Shown in pieces: positions 17,362 through 25,390 of a DNA stretch of 64,000 nucleotides. Both the position numbers and the translations under genes were made by a program. The notes below the pieces were generated by a model that had not been told where the DNA came from, ran no database searches, and saw only the letters and a list, made by a program, of their open reading frames with translations. Position 1 is the stretch's first letter, and each line of letters opens with the position of its first letter. This DNA is from Paenibacillus lutrae. GTDB lineage: Bacteria; Bacillota; Bacilli; Paenibacillales; NBRC-103111. The DNA is taken from the NCBI RefSeq assembly GCF_009757775.1, contig NZ_RHLK01000014.1, forward strand, positions 62,001-126,000. Direction: 5' to 3'.

Positions 17362-18261
17362 CTAGTTCCGGAATGAAATCGATTCCGCGGCATGGCGTAC
17401 CTTCTGTACAAAAACTTCGACTGCCTTGGAACCTTCTAACGATGCAGAACGGACAATCGCGAACGAACGGGTCAGTTTGCTGCCCCCGATCCCGATATCG
17501 ACAATTTCTCCGGCCTCAAGTTCCCTGCGGACAATCCAGCGGGACAAAAAGGCGATTCCCAGACCGGCCGCAACCGCTTCCTTGATGCTCTGGCTGCTGC
17601 TGAACATGAAGGATCTTCCGACACGGAGGTTCCACTCGGCGATTAACTGGTCGCTGAAATTGCGCGTGCCCGAGCCCGTCTCGCGCCATACCCACGTCTG
17701 ATCCTGCAGAGCATGAAGGTTAAAGGGCTTATGGGCAAGCGGGTGATCGTGCGGCGCGACGAGAATCATCTCATCTTCCATGAAGGGCTCCACGGACAGG
17801 TCACTTGCATCTGTATGGCCTTCAATCAGGCCGATATGAAATTGATCGTGCCGGACTCCATGAACGACTTCAACGGTATTGGCGATGGTCGAGTGGATAT
17901 CGACTTGTGGGTACTGCTTGGCGTAATCCGCGAGTAGACGAGGCAGAATATATTCACCGATGGTAAAACTCGCGCCAATGCGGAGAGAGCCCGTCACCAC
18001 GTGCTTGAGCGCATCGATCTCTTGGCGTGCCTCATCATAGAGGCGGAGGATCTTACGGGCACGCGTGTAAAGAAGCTCGCCGGCTTCCGTTAACTGGACG
18101 CGTTTGGGTGAGCGGTTAATCAGTTTCGAATCGAATTCCTGTTCCAGGCTCCGGATATGCTGGCTAACGCCCGGTTGTGAAATATTAAGGGCTTCCGCAG
18201 CCCTGGAAAAATTCCTGTGTTCGGCAACCGCTGCAAATACGCGCAGATGATCGACAATCAT
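17362..18261 (-). CDS. LysR-family regulator (CysL/YeiE-like)
   Basis: A 299-residue LysR regulator. Residues 1-60 hold the winged helix (LRVFAAVAEHRNFSRAAEAL, then ISQPGVSQHIRSLE) and 90-295 the substrate-binding-like effector domain (GASFTIGEYILPRLL). The sequence resembles CysL/YeiE. The ATG at 18261 has GGAGG 9 bases upstream; the longer frame lacks one. It is transcribed away from a YeiH-type transporter gene, the same pairing as yeiE/yeiH in enterobacteria, so it probably controls that gene. The effector is likely a sulfur compound, by inference from relatives. Confidence 0.87.
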   Translation of the reverse strand: MIVDHLRVFAAVAEHRNFSRAAEALNISQPGVSQHIRSLEQEFDSKLINRSPKRVQLTEAGELLYTRARKILRLYDEARQEIDALKHVVTGSLRIGASFTIGEYILPRLLADYAKQYPQVDIHSTIANTVEVVHGVRHDQFHIGLIEGHTDASDLSVEPFMEDEMILVAPHDHPLAHKPFNLHALQDQTWVWRETGSGTRNFSDQLIAEWNLRVGRSFMFSSSQSIKEAVAAGLGIAFLSRWIVRRELEAGEIVDIGIGGSKLTRSFAIVRSASLEGSKAVEVFVQKVRHAAESISFRN

Positions 18262-18483
18262 GCCTTCCTGCCTCCGTTCGTAAGGGGGCTTAGCTTTCCC
18301 TAAGAAGAACTTTCCTGTCAAAAGGGAGGCCGCCGCACTTCATAACGATATTGTATCATAAGTAAATGTAATGATTGAGATCGTGTATTCGTATTTCCTA
18401 TTCCAGAGGAACGCTTCTATAGTTAAGGCATGAAAGACACGCAGAACATCCGGCAGCCAGTCACAAGAATGGAGTGATTCATC
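18262..18483. promoter_or_regulatory. Divergent promoter region of the LysR and YeiH-like genes
   Basis: This 222-base AT-richer interval (e.g. ATTGTATCATAAGTAAATG near 18350-18370) separates the two divergent starts and must hold both promoters and any LysR box. No single T-N11-A site stands out. Confidence 0.4.
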
Positions 18484-19770
18484 ATGAAAACAACGATACA
18501 GGTCCGGGCACTTGGGCTAAAAATAAAAAATGGCATTATGCACGCTAAGCATGTTGAATATGAAGGCAGCTTGCCTCCAGATAACAGAGATGCCTGCAAA
18601 CCGTCCGTTTCGGCATTCAAGGAACAAAATCCCGGCATCCGCCCGCAGCAAGCGGAACCCGCGGATGCGACAGCAGGTGTCACAGCCGGTTCCCCTGAGG
18701 AGGATGCTTCCGCTTCCTCGCCGCGGAGCCCGCTGAAACGCATGAGCGAGCTCCTGCCCGGAATCGGTATGACCCTGATCATCGCTCTCTTGGCCAAAGC
18801 ATTGGCACAGCTCCCTGGGGCGGGAATGATCGGGCAGCTCGTTCTGGCACTCCTGCTCGGCATCGTCTGGCGCGCCGCACTGCCGGTTCCGGCTCCGGCC
18901 TCAGCCGGTCTGGCATTCGCCAGCAAGAAGCTGCTCCGCTGGGGAATCATCCTGCTCGGCATGAGGCTCAGTCTTGCCGATGTGGTCCAGGCGGGTCCCG
19001 CTGTGTTCGCCGCGGCGGCAGTCAACATCGTCTTCGCCATCGCGGTCGTGTACGCCATCGCGCGGCGGATGAAGGTCGGGCCGGAGCTGGCCATGCTGGC
19101 GGCCTGCGGGACCGGGATTTGCGGCGCCGCGGCTATAGCCGGCGTGTCTCCGCAAATCAAGGCCAGTGACGACGACACGGCTGTCGGCGTCACGGTCATT
19201 GCCTTACTCGGCACACTGTTTACGGTCGCGTATACCCTCGCGTATCCGCTGCTGGGCTTCACGCCTGCCGAGTACGGGCTGTTCTCCGGCGCGACGCTTC
19301 ACGAGATCGCGCATGTAGTAGCCGCAGCCGCACCGGGCGGCAGCGCATCGGTCGACGCCGCGCTCGTCTCGAAGCTGACGCGCGTTGCCCTGCTGGCGCC
19401 GGTGGCTCTTGCGCTGGGCGTATGGGCGGCCCGGCGTGATCGCCGCAGCAGCGCAGGCGGCACAGTCGCCGCCGGGCAGCCGGACGGCACACCGCGCAAA
19501 GCGGGCGTGCCGGTGCCCTGGTTCATCGGCGGCTTCCTGCTCGCCGCCGGATTGAACACGCTCGGCATCGTGCCCGCAGGTGCTGCCGCAACCGCCGTTC
19601 AGGGCGCATACCTGCTCATCGCGATGGCGATGGCCGGGCTTGGCCTTAACGTAAACCTGGCGGTCTTCCGCCGCCATGGCGTACGCGCCGCAGGTGCTGT
19701 GCTGCTCGGCTCGGTGCTGTTGTCGGCGCTCGGCATCGCGGAAGTTTACATCCTGCGGATGGTCGGCTAG
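18484..19770 (+). CDS. YeiH-family putative sulfate exporter with N-terminal extension
   Basis: A 428-residue membrane protein of the UPF0324/YeiH family. The core starts at about residue 87 (LLPGIGMTLIIALLAKAL) and has about ten hydrophobic segments with the family motifs LLRWGIILLGMRLSL, AACGTGICGAAAIAGVSP and GLFSGATLHEIAHVVAAA. Members are usually about 340 residues, so the first 86 residues are an extra, mostly hydrophilic, Pro/Ala/Glu-rich region. GGAGTG lies 8 bases before the first ATG, which supports translation of the extension. It is divergent from a CysL/YeiE-like LysR gene, which suggests regulation by sulfur status. The exported substrate is inferred only. Confidence 0.85.
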   Translation: MKTTIQVRALGLKIKNGIMHAKHVEYEGSLPPDNRDACKPSVSAFKEQNPGIRPQQAEPADATAGVTAGSPEEDASASSPRSPLKRMSELLPGIGMTLIIALLAKALAQLPGAGMIGQLVLALLLGIVWRAALPVPAPASAGLAFASKKLLRWGIILLGMRLSLADVVQAGPAVFAAAAVNIVFAIAVVYAIARRMKVGPELAMLAACGTGICGAAAIAGVSPQIKASDDDTAVGVTVIALLGTLFTVAYTLAYPLLGFTPAEYGLFSGATLHEIAHVVAAAAPGGSASVDAALVSKLTRVALLAPVALALGVWAARRDRRSSAGGTVAAGQPDGTPRKAGVPVPWFIGGFLLAAGLNTLGIVPAGAAATAVQGAYLLIAMAMAGLGLNVNLAVFRRHGVRAAGAVLLGSVLLSALGIAEVYILRMVG

Positions 19771-20443
19771 GCGGGCAGGCAGGGAGGACGTACAGATTAG
19801 GGCTCGACTTGTCTCTGCATGCGCCTCATCTGGCGCCGTTTTACCGGGCATGCTGATCCCGGGTGTATCGTTAGCGCTGAATGGAGGCTAACGAACTCCG
19901 ATTTATACGAAGCGCCGTTAAGCTTCAATAGCAGATTGTCCAGCATGACAGATTCAGTATGAACATGCACTTTTCATTTCATAAGGGACCTCTCTTTGAT
20001 GGTAAGACCCCATGCAGAGCATCAGCGGCAGACCATGTGCCGGATTCTGAGCGGGTCAGGATACCGGATAAGGGGCGTCTCTTTTTTAACGGGATTTTAC
20101 CGGTTGCAACTAAGCTGGAATAAGTGTCTTATCTATTTATCCCTTTTTATTTAACAAGTTAGCTGAAATGGTCTATAATTTACATATTATACCTTTTTGC
20201 TTGCTTGGAATTAAACTCAGCTAGATTCTTTGTTATCCTTGCAAGCCCCTTTCGTTTATCCCTGCGGACAGTTGGGAACACTTTCATTGGATAGCGTAAG
20301 CCATTGGATAACGTAAGCTGTAATATGGGACAGAGAAAGCTGTAATACGGGTTTCTATAAATAATTCATCTTTCATCAAAGCTTGTTTCAAATGCCCTTA
20401 ATCTGGGTATAGATCTAGTTGATACTAAAAGGAGGCGTTCAGG
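19771..20443. other. 673-base intergenic region with small repeats
   Basis: No coding frame is convincing. It contains an 8-bp perfect stem (TCGTTAGC at 19868-19875 with GCTAACGA at 19887-19894), AT-rich sequence around 20100-20230, and a short tandem repeat at 20285-20318. The AAGGAGG at its right end belongs to the next gene. Confidence 0.5.
20285..20318 (+). repeat. Two tandem 17-bp copies plus a second repeat pair
   Basis: CATTGGATAGCGTAAGC is followed directly by CATTGGATAACGTAAGC, one base different. Immediately after, AGCTGTAATATGGG recurs as AGCTGTAATACGGG after 7 bases. The repeats lie about 130 bases upstream of the UPF0173 gene and could be regulator sites or slippage. Confidence 0.7.
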
Positions 20444-21130
20444 TTGCAAATTACTTATCACGGACATTCTTGCTTTTTGGTGGAAAACGATGGACACCGA
20501 CTGCTTATTGACCCTTATCTAAGTGAAAATACGCAGGCTGTAGCTAATCCGGAAGAGATTCAAGCGGACGCGATCCTGCTTACACACGGACATCACGATC
20601 ACATTGCAGATGCTGCTGATATTGCAAGAAAAAATGACTGCGTCATTATTGCCAATTATGAAATTGCCGCTTATTTTGCCTCTATGGGGCTCAAAACGTT
20701 CGCTATGAATGTGGGCGGAAGTGCTAAATTCGAATGGGGAATCATTAAATATACGCTTGCTTTCCATACATCCGCTATCGAGATTGAGCCCGGTAAATTT
20801 ATTAACGGGGGTGCTCCGGCGGGAATCCTGCTGACGATGGGGGATAAAACGTTCTATCATGCCGGAGATACCGCGCTGTTCGGTGATATGAAGCTCTACG
20901 GGGAAATGTATAATATTGATGTTGCCGCACTGCCGATCGGCGATGTGTTTACGATGGGACCGGAGGAAGCGGTGCTTGCGGCGACTTGGCTGCGTGCCAA
21001 GAAGTATATTCCTATCCACTACAATACGTTCGATGTGATCAAACAGGATGCAAGCGAATGGATTCAAAAGCTGAAACAGGCTTATCAGGATGGAGTACGC
21101 CTCGCGCCGGGGGAAACATTAGACGTCTAG
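20444..21130 (+). CDS. UPF0173 metal-dependent hydrolase (YtkL-like)
   Basis: A 228-residue metallo-beta-lactamase-fold protein. The metal motif THGHHDHIADA is near residue 48, an early histidine pair is in YHGHSCFLVE, and later metal ligands are in FYHAGDTALFGD and PIHYNTF. This is the compact UPF0173 group of uncertain substrate. The start is a TTG with AAGGAGG 8 bases upstream. A strong hairpin follows the stop, so it is probably monocistronic. Confidence 0.9.
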   Translation: MQITYHGHSCFLVENDGHRLLIDPYLSENTQAVANPEEIQADAILLTHGHHDHIADAADIARKNDCVIIANYEIAAYFASMGLKTFAMNVGGSAKFEWGIIKYTLAFHTSAIEIEPGKFINGGAPAGILLTMGDKTFYHAGDTALFGDMKLYGEMYNIDVAALPIGDVFTMGPEEAVLAATWLRAKKYIPIHYNTFDVIKQDASEWIQKLKQAYQDGVRLAPGETLDV

Positions 21131-21166
21131 TCATCGCCTGAGCCAGCATCTTGCTGTGCAGGCCGG

Positions 21167-21206
21167 GGCTGCCCTGTACTTCATTAGAGTACAGAGGCAG
21201 CCTTCC
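21167..21206 (+). terminator. Intrinsic terminator
   Basis: GGCTGCCCTGTACT pairs with AGTACAG-A-GGCAGCC (one bulge), followed by TTCCTT. The T-run is weak. Confidence 0.7.
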
Positions 21207-21334
21207 TTGTCTCTGTACTTGATAAGGGTAGAGAAAACTTATCGCAGAACTGGTAAACTAAAGAGATCACAAAAGGAAGAATCCGCCATTTCACGGTAGA
21301 CGCGGCCGGTGGCTCTTTCGGAGGAGAATCATAC

Positions 21335-22609
21335 ATGTCACCACAATCAGCAGACAACAAACCAAGGGAAACCAAACATATTGCGACAATCTCGCTGGGC
21401 GTTATGGGAGCGGGCTTCCTGGCCACTCTTCCATTTGCGCCTCACACGGCCGGGGCTTTTCTCCAGAGTGGATTTGAAGCGGGGCTTGTCGGAGGTCTCG
21501 CGGACTGGTTCGCCGTTACGGCGCTGTTCCGTCATCCGCTGGGAATTCCGATCCCGCACACCGCGCTGCTTCCGAACAACCGGGCGCAGCTTACCAATGC
21601 GGTCGTGAACGCGGTGGAGGAGAATTTGCTCGGCAAGGAGAGCATCGCCCTGCGCATCGGACAGATGCGCCTGGTCGAGATGATGCTTGCCAAGGCGGAG
21701 GAGGCGCTGCAATCGGAGGGGGCCCGTGAAGCGGTGGGCAACGCCTGCCGGTACGCGCTGGAGCGGCTGCCGGTAGAGAAGACGGCGGCTTTCGCCGCCC
21801 AGCAAGTGCGCCGGGCTGCCGGGGAGATTAACCCGGAAGCGGCCATTGCGCTGGTGGTCGATCAGGTGCTGACGCACGGCTATGAGGAGCCTGCGTTCGA
21901 TTTCCTGATCGACCGGGCCGAGCGCTGGGCTGTACGCGCGGACACGCGGCATATGCTCGGCGAAATCGCCGAGGGCGTGATCCAGGGAATCGAGATGAAC
22001 GGGCTGATGCAGTTCGCCAAGAACGCCTTCCTCGGATTCATGTCCGGGGAACGGCTAGGCGCGCTGCTGCAGAATGCTCTGCTCGATAACCTGGCGGCTA
22101 TGCGCCTGAACGGCCACCGCAACCGTGAGGCGCTGCTCGGTATGATTCGTCAGGAGCTGACGAATATGAAGGAGAATGAGCGCCTGCATGCGGGAATCGC
22201 GGCCTTCGTCCGGGAGCTTCCGGACAAGCTCCAGCTGGAGGAGCGGCTGGAGAAGCTGATCTCCGGCTGGCGAGACAGGCTGCTGCTGGAGCTGCAGGAC
22301 GGCCGTCTGCTCGATGACACCATCATGCCGCTGCTGGAGGAAGGCATCCGCAAGCTTCGCAGCGATGAGGCCACGATCCATAAGCTGGAGGAATGGCTGA
22401 AGATGCAGATTACCGAGTTCGTCGAGCGGAATCACTCCAAGATCGGTGCGCTTGTGCGCGAGAATGTGGACAAGATGGACAACGCTATGCTGACTGAGTT
22501 TATCGAGAACAAGGTGGGCAAGGATTTGCAGTGGATCCGGGTCAACGGCGCGGTCTGCGGTTTCGTCATCGGGCTGGGGCTCGAAGGAATCCGGATGCTG
22601 TTCGGTTAA
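21335..22609 (+). CDS. DUF445 membrane protein
   Basis: A 424-residue DUF445 protein. A hydrophobic N-terminal region (about 18-60: ISLGVMGAGFLATLPF, then FEAGLVGGLADWFAVTALFRHPLG) carries the family signature GGLADWFAVTALFRHPLG. A long, charged helical middle follows, and a C-terminal hydrophobic helix (about 403-424) ends the chain. Relatives include YheB. The function is unknown. The ATG has GGAGGAG 8 bases upstream. No operon partner is seen. Confidence 0.9.
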   Translation: MSPQSADNKPRETKHIATISLGVMGAGFLATLPFAPHTAGAFLQSGFEAGLVGGLADWFAVTALFRHPLGIPIPHTALLPNNRAQLTNAVVNAVEENLLGKESIALRIGQMRLVEMMLAKAEEALQSEGAREAVGNACRYALERLPVEKTAAFAAQQVRRAAGEINPEAAIALVVDQVLTHGYEEPAFDFLIDRAERWAVRADTRHMLGEIAEGVIQGIEMNGLMQFAKNAFLGFMSGERLGALLQNALLDNLAAMRLNGHRNREALLGMIRQELTNMKENERLHAGIAAFVRELPDKLQLEERLEKLISGWRDRLLLELQDGRLLDDTIMPLLEEGIRKLRSDEATIHKLEEWLKMQITEFVERNHSKIGALVRENVDKMDNAMLTEFIENKVGKDLQWIRVNGAVCGFVIGLGLEGIRMLFG

Positions 22610-22746
22610 TAGGCGGCTGTTATAGGGTGTGGACTTTCCGTAAAGACTCCTGTGGAAAAAATCATCCTTGTGTAGGCAAAAGAACAGGCATGAATGCCTC
22701 TCCTTCCGTATGCTAAATCAGAAATAACCGAAAGGAGAGGTTCGAT

Positions 22747-22965
22747 ATGAGTCACCCTCATCATCAACACCCTAATAAATGTCTCTGTCCGGAAAAGCAG
22801 GTATTCGACCCGCCGACAAGAGTCTATCGTGATTTCTACCACCCTCAAATCGTAGAGGTTATTCATCCGGTTGAAATCGTGAATCGTCACCACTGTGTTC
22901 CGGTTCCCAAGCACGTTTATTGTTATACGGTAAGAGATGAGTTCTGTCCGTCTCCTATTCGTTAA
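22747..22965 (+). CDS. CotD-like spore coat protein
   Basis: A 72-residue His-, Cys- and Pro-rich protein (MSHPHHQHPNKCLCPE, then a VEVIHPVEIVNRHHC segment). Composition and the I/V-HP-V/HP-V pattern fit the CotD family of coat proteins, which are assembled on the forespore surface. AAAGGAGAGG precedes the ATG. A -10-like CGTATGCTA about 36 bases upstream of the ATG is one base from the sigma-K consensus, but no good -35 was found. It supports a spore-forming host. Confidence 0.7.
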   Translation: MSHPHHQHPNKCLCPEKQVFDPPTRVYRDFYHPQIVEVIHPVEIVNRHHCVPVPKHVYCYTVRDEFCPSPIR

Positions 22966-22997
22966 TGATCTCGGGTCTGCTTCTTTAGCACCGGCTG

Positions 22998-23037
22998 AAA
23001 TCCGCCTCCGTGTTTACGCGGACGTGGATTTTTTTAC
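22998..23037 (+). terminator. Terminator after the coat protein gene
   Basis: ATCCGCC-TCCGTG and CGCGGA-CGTGGAT form a stem with wobble pairs, followed by TTTTTTT. Confidence 0.75.
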
Positions 23038-23160
23038 TTATAAGAGGACAGGGGATTGTTTCATGAGAGGCCGGAATGGCTTAGTCTATTAGTGAGGCAG
23101 GCTTTAACGGAACTGGAAAATGAGTGCTTAACGGCGGAATAAGACAAGGAGGAACGCGTC

Positions 23161-24015
23161 ATGATACGGATCGGTTTAGCCGGGTGGGGAGACCATGATG
23201 ATCTCTATACGACTCCGTCTGAGAAAAGGGACAAGCTCCAGACTTATGCGGGGCATTTCCCTGTGGTGGAGTTAGACAGTTCCTTCTATGCCGTCCAGCC
23301 TGCCCGCAATATAGCCAAATGGGTTCAGGAGACTCCGGCGGGATTCGGCTTTGTCGTGAAGGCTTATCAGGGCATGACAGGACATTTGAGAGGCAAAAAT
23401 CCATTTGAAAATGAAGAAGACATGTTCCGCGCATTTGTGCAGTCTGTAGAGCCGATGCGTCAGGCGGATAAGCTGAAGATGGTGTTGTTCCAGTATCCGC
23501 CCTGGTTTGATTGCAGCCGTGAGAACGTGGAGGTCCTGCGCGAAGCAAGGAGCCGGATGCAGAATCTTCCCGTTGCCGCCGAATTCCGGCACCAGAGCTG
23601 GTACAGCGGGGATATGCAGGAGAAGACGCTCCGATTCCTGGAGGAAGAAGGCTGGATTCATACGGTCTGCGATGAACCGCAGGTTGGCAGCGGGTCCGTA
23701 CCTATTGTACTGCGGGCTTCCAGTCCGGACATTACCTTAGTCCGTTTCCACGGCCGTAACGCAGGAGGCTGGGTAGGGGCTCCTCCGGGGAAAAGCTGGC
23801 GCGATGTCCGCTACCTCTACCGTTATAACAGAACGGAATTACAGGAGTGGGCGGACCGGCTCAAGACGCTGGAGCGCAGCAGCAAGGAAGTCTGTGTGAT
23901 CTTCAACAACAATTCGGGCGGCGATGCGGCGGCGAATGCCAAGGAATTGTCTTCTATGCTGGGGATTAAGCCGGAGGGACTAGCCCCCAGACAGCTGGAT
24001 CTTTTTGAGGGATAG
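23161..24015 (+). CDS. DUF72 (YecE-like) protein
   Basis: A 284-residue TIM-barrel-type DUF72 protein. It shows the family's N-terminal GLAGWGDHDDLY, the SSFYAVQPARNIAKWVQETP region, FQYPPWFDC, AAEFRHQSWY, and the C-terminal VIFNNNSGGDAAANAKEL. The biochemical role of DUF72 is not established. AAGGAGG lies 9 bases before the ATG. It is followed by a short hairpin and T-run near 24049-24078. Confidence 0.9.
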   Translation: MIRIGLAGWGDHDDLYTTPSEKRDKLQTYAGHFPVVELDSSFYAVQPARNIAKWVQETPAGFGFVVKAYQGMTGHLRGKNPFENEEDMFRAFVQSVEPMRQADKLKMVLFQYPPWFDCSRENVEVLREARSRMQNLPVAAEFRHQSWYSGDMQEKTLRFLEEEGWIHTVCDEPQVGSGSVPIVLRASSPDITLVRFHGRNAGGWVGAPPGKSWRDVRYLYRYNRTELQEWADRLKTLERSSKEVCVIFNNNSGGDAAANAKELSSMLGIKPEGLAPRQLDLFEG

Positions 24016-24048
24016 CTATACAAGGGTCGGTGGCGAAAATCATGTTTA

Positions 24049-24078
24049 GACAAGGGGCAGCTTTTGCAGGCCCTTTTT
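24049..24078 (+). terminator. Weak terminator
   Basis: AAGGGGC and GGCCCTT can pair around a short loop, followed by TTTTT. Confidence 0.45.
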
Positions 24079-24246
24079 TGTATAGGCTTGCAATATATCG
24101 CTATCCATACATGCCCCAATAGGACGGTTTGTATGAATAAAAGGTAAAACACTGAAGTTCAGTGGAAGAGAAGGGGAAATCCCGCTACAGGAAGCATCAT
24201 TCACTTTTATTGTGAAGATTAAGAATAAGAAGGCAGGTAATTACGT

Positions 24247-24716
24247 ATGTTCAGTTCACGCCCGGCAGAAAGTAAAGATTTCCAGACAATCTGCATGTTT
24301 CCTCAGAATAAACGGGAATGCTTCCATATGTTTCCCAAAGGAACTTATCCCCTAACCTCACAGCAGCTGGAAGAAGAAGCACTTAGACGGAAATGCCCTA
24401 CCGTGCTGACTTGCTCAGGGGAGATTGCCGGTTACGCGAATCTTTATGATTCCGCGGAGAATGCCTGCTGGCTGGGGAATGTGATTGTAAGCCCTGCATT
24501 CAGGGGCCGGGGAGCCGGGACTCCCTGATTGAGACCATGAAGGAAAGGGCTGGAGCAGAGGCGGGCGCTTCTTATTTGAGGTTAGCCTGTCACAACACCA
24601 ATACGAAGGCATTAGTGCTCTACACCAGAATGGGCTTTAAGCCGTTTGACGGGAAGATCATACAAGACTATGAAGGGAATGAAATTGCCGCTATCCAGAT
24701 GGAAATCAATCTCTAA
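24247..24716 (+). pseudogene. GNAT-family N-acetyltransferase, frameshifted
   Basis: The first frame gives 93 residues ending at TGA 24526-24528. It stops inside the acetyl-CoA-binding motif (VIVSPAFRGRGAG). The frame one base back continues the same fold: DSLIETMKERAGA, then ACHNTNTKALVLYTRMGFKP, ending at TAA 24714-24716. Adding one G in the GGG run at 24517-24519 would give a complete enzyme of about 156 residues. It is either a true one-base loss or a sequencing error in a short G run. The TTG/ATG region has AAGGCAGG upstream. Substrate unknown. Confidence 0.85.
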
Positions 24717-24756
24717 GACAATCAGAACTCATTTGTTTGGCTAATCCATAGAGTGA

Positions 24757-24802
24757 CAAAAGCCTGTAGATCGGGCTCCTTACGGAACTTGATCTACAGG
24801 CT
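24757..24802 (-). terminator. Terminator of the LysM gene
   Basis: AGCCTGTAGATC and GATCTACAGGCT pair perfectly (12 bp). On the minus strand the stem is followed by TTTT. Confidence 0.75.
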
Positions 24803-24823
24803 TCTTTGCGCGGGTAAACCCGC

Positions 24824-25189
24824 TTACCGCTCCAGACGGGTGACCCGCTGTTCCAGCCGGTCAATACGCTGGTCCAGACGGTTCACCTCGCGGGTCAGCC
24901 GGTTGACTTCCCGGTCCAGCTGGTTGAATTCGCGCTCCAGGCGCGACACCCGCTGTTCCAGTCCGCCTCCCGGCCCCGGTCCTGGCCCTGGGCCGGGAGG
25001 CGGCGGGATAGGCCCGGGCCCAGGTCCCGGTATCGGGCCCGGCCCGTACACCGGAATAAGGAGGCGCTGTCCCGCATAAATATTCAGGCTCGTTAAATTG
25101 TTGGCACGGAGTATGGCTTCCACGGTTGTATTATAGCGGTTTGCTATACTGAACAAAGTGTCACCGGGCTGTACGACATAAGTAATCAT
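24824..25189 (-). CDS. LysM domain joined by a Pro/Gly linker to a heptad coiled coil
   Basis: A 121-residue protein in three parts. Residues 1-48 are a LysM domain (YVVQPGDTLFSIANRYNTTV) that should bind peptidoglycan or related glycan. Residues about 49-75 are a Gly-Pro repeat (GPGPIPGPGPGPIPPPPGPG). Residues about 76-121 are six and a half near-perfect heptads (LEQRVSR, LEREFNQ, LDREVNR, LTREVNR, LDQRIDR, LEQRVTR). There is no signal peptide, as in some spore-envelope LysM proteins such as SafA. A spore coat or cortex role is possible but unproven. The GC-rich linker makes the DNA itself repetitive. The start is the ATG at 25189. Confidence 0.85.
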   Translation of the reverse strand: MITYVVQPGDTLFSIANRYNTTVEAILRANNLTSLNIYAGQRLLIPVYGPGPIPGPGPGPIPPPPGPGPGPGPGGGLEQRVSRLEREFNQLDREVNRLTREVNRLDQRIDRLEQRVTRLER

Positions 25190-25310
25190 GTAACGTTCCT
25201 CCCCATCACGGAGTTGTTGAGATGCCTACCCGCATTGTATGCCGGCTATAGGCATCTGGCCCCCCGGCATGCGCCCATTCTCAGCAAGAAATAGAGGCAC
25301 AAAATTTCCG

Positions 25311-25340
25311 TTGCCGACTTGTGTGCATTTATGCTAGATT
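25311..25340 (+). promoter_or_regulatory. Candidate promoter of the HtrA-like gene
   Basis: TTGCCG (25311-25316) and TAGATT (25335-25340) are 18 bases apart, 50 bases before the start codon. Confidence 0.4.
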
Positions 25341-25390
25341 GAAGCGACAGAATCGATTTCCAAATATTTCATGGAAGATGGGGTCCACAA

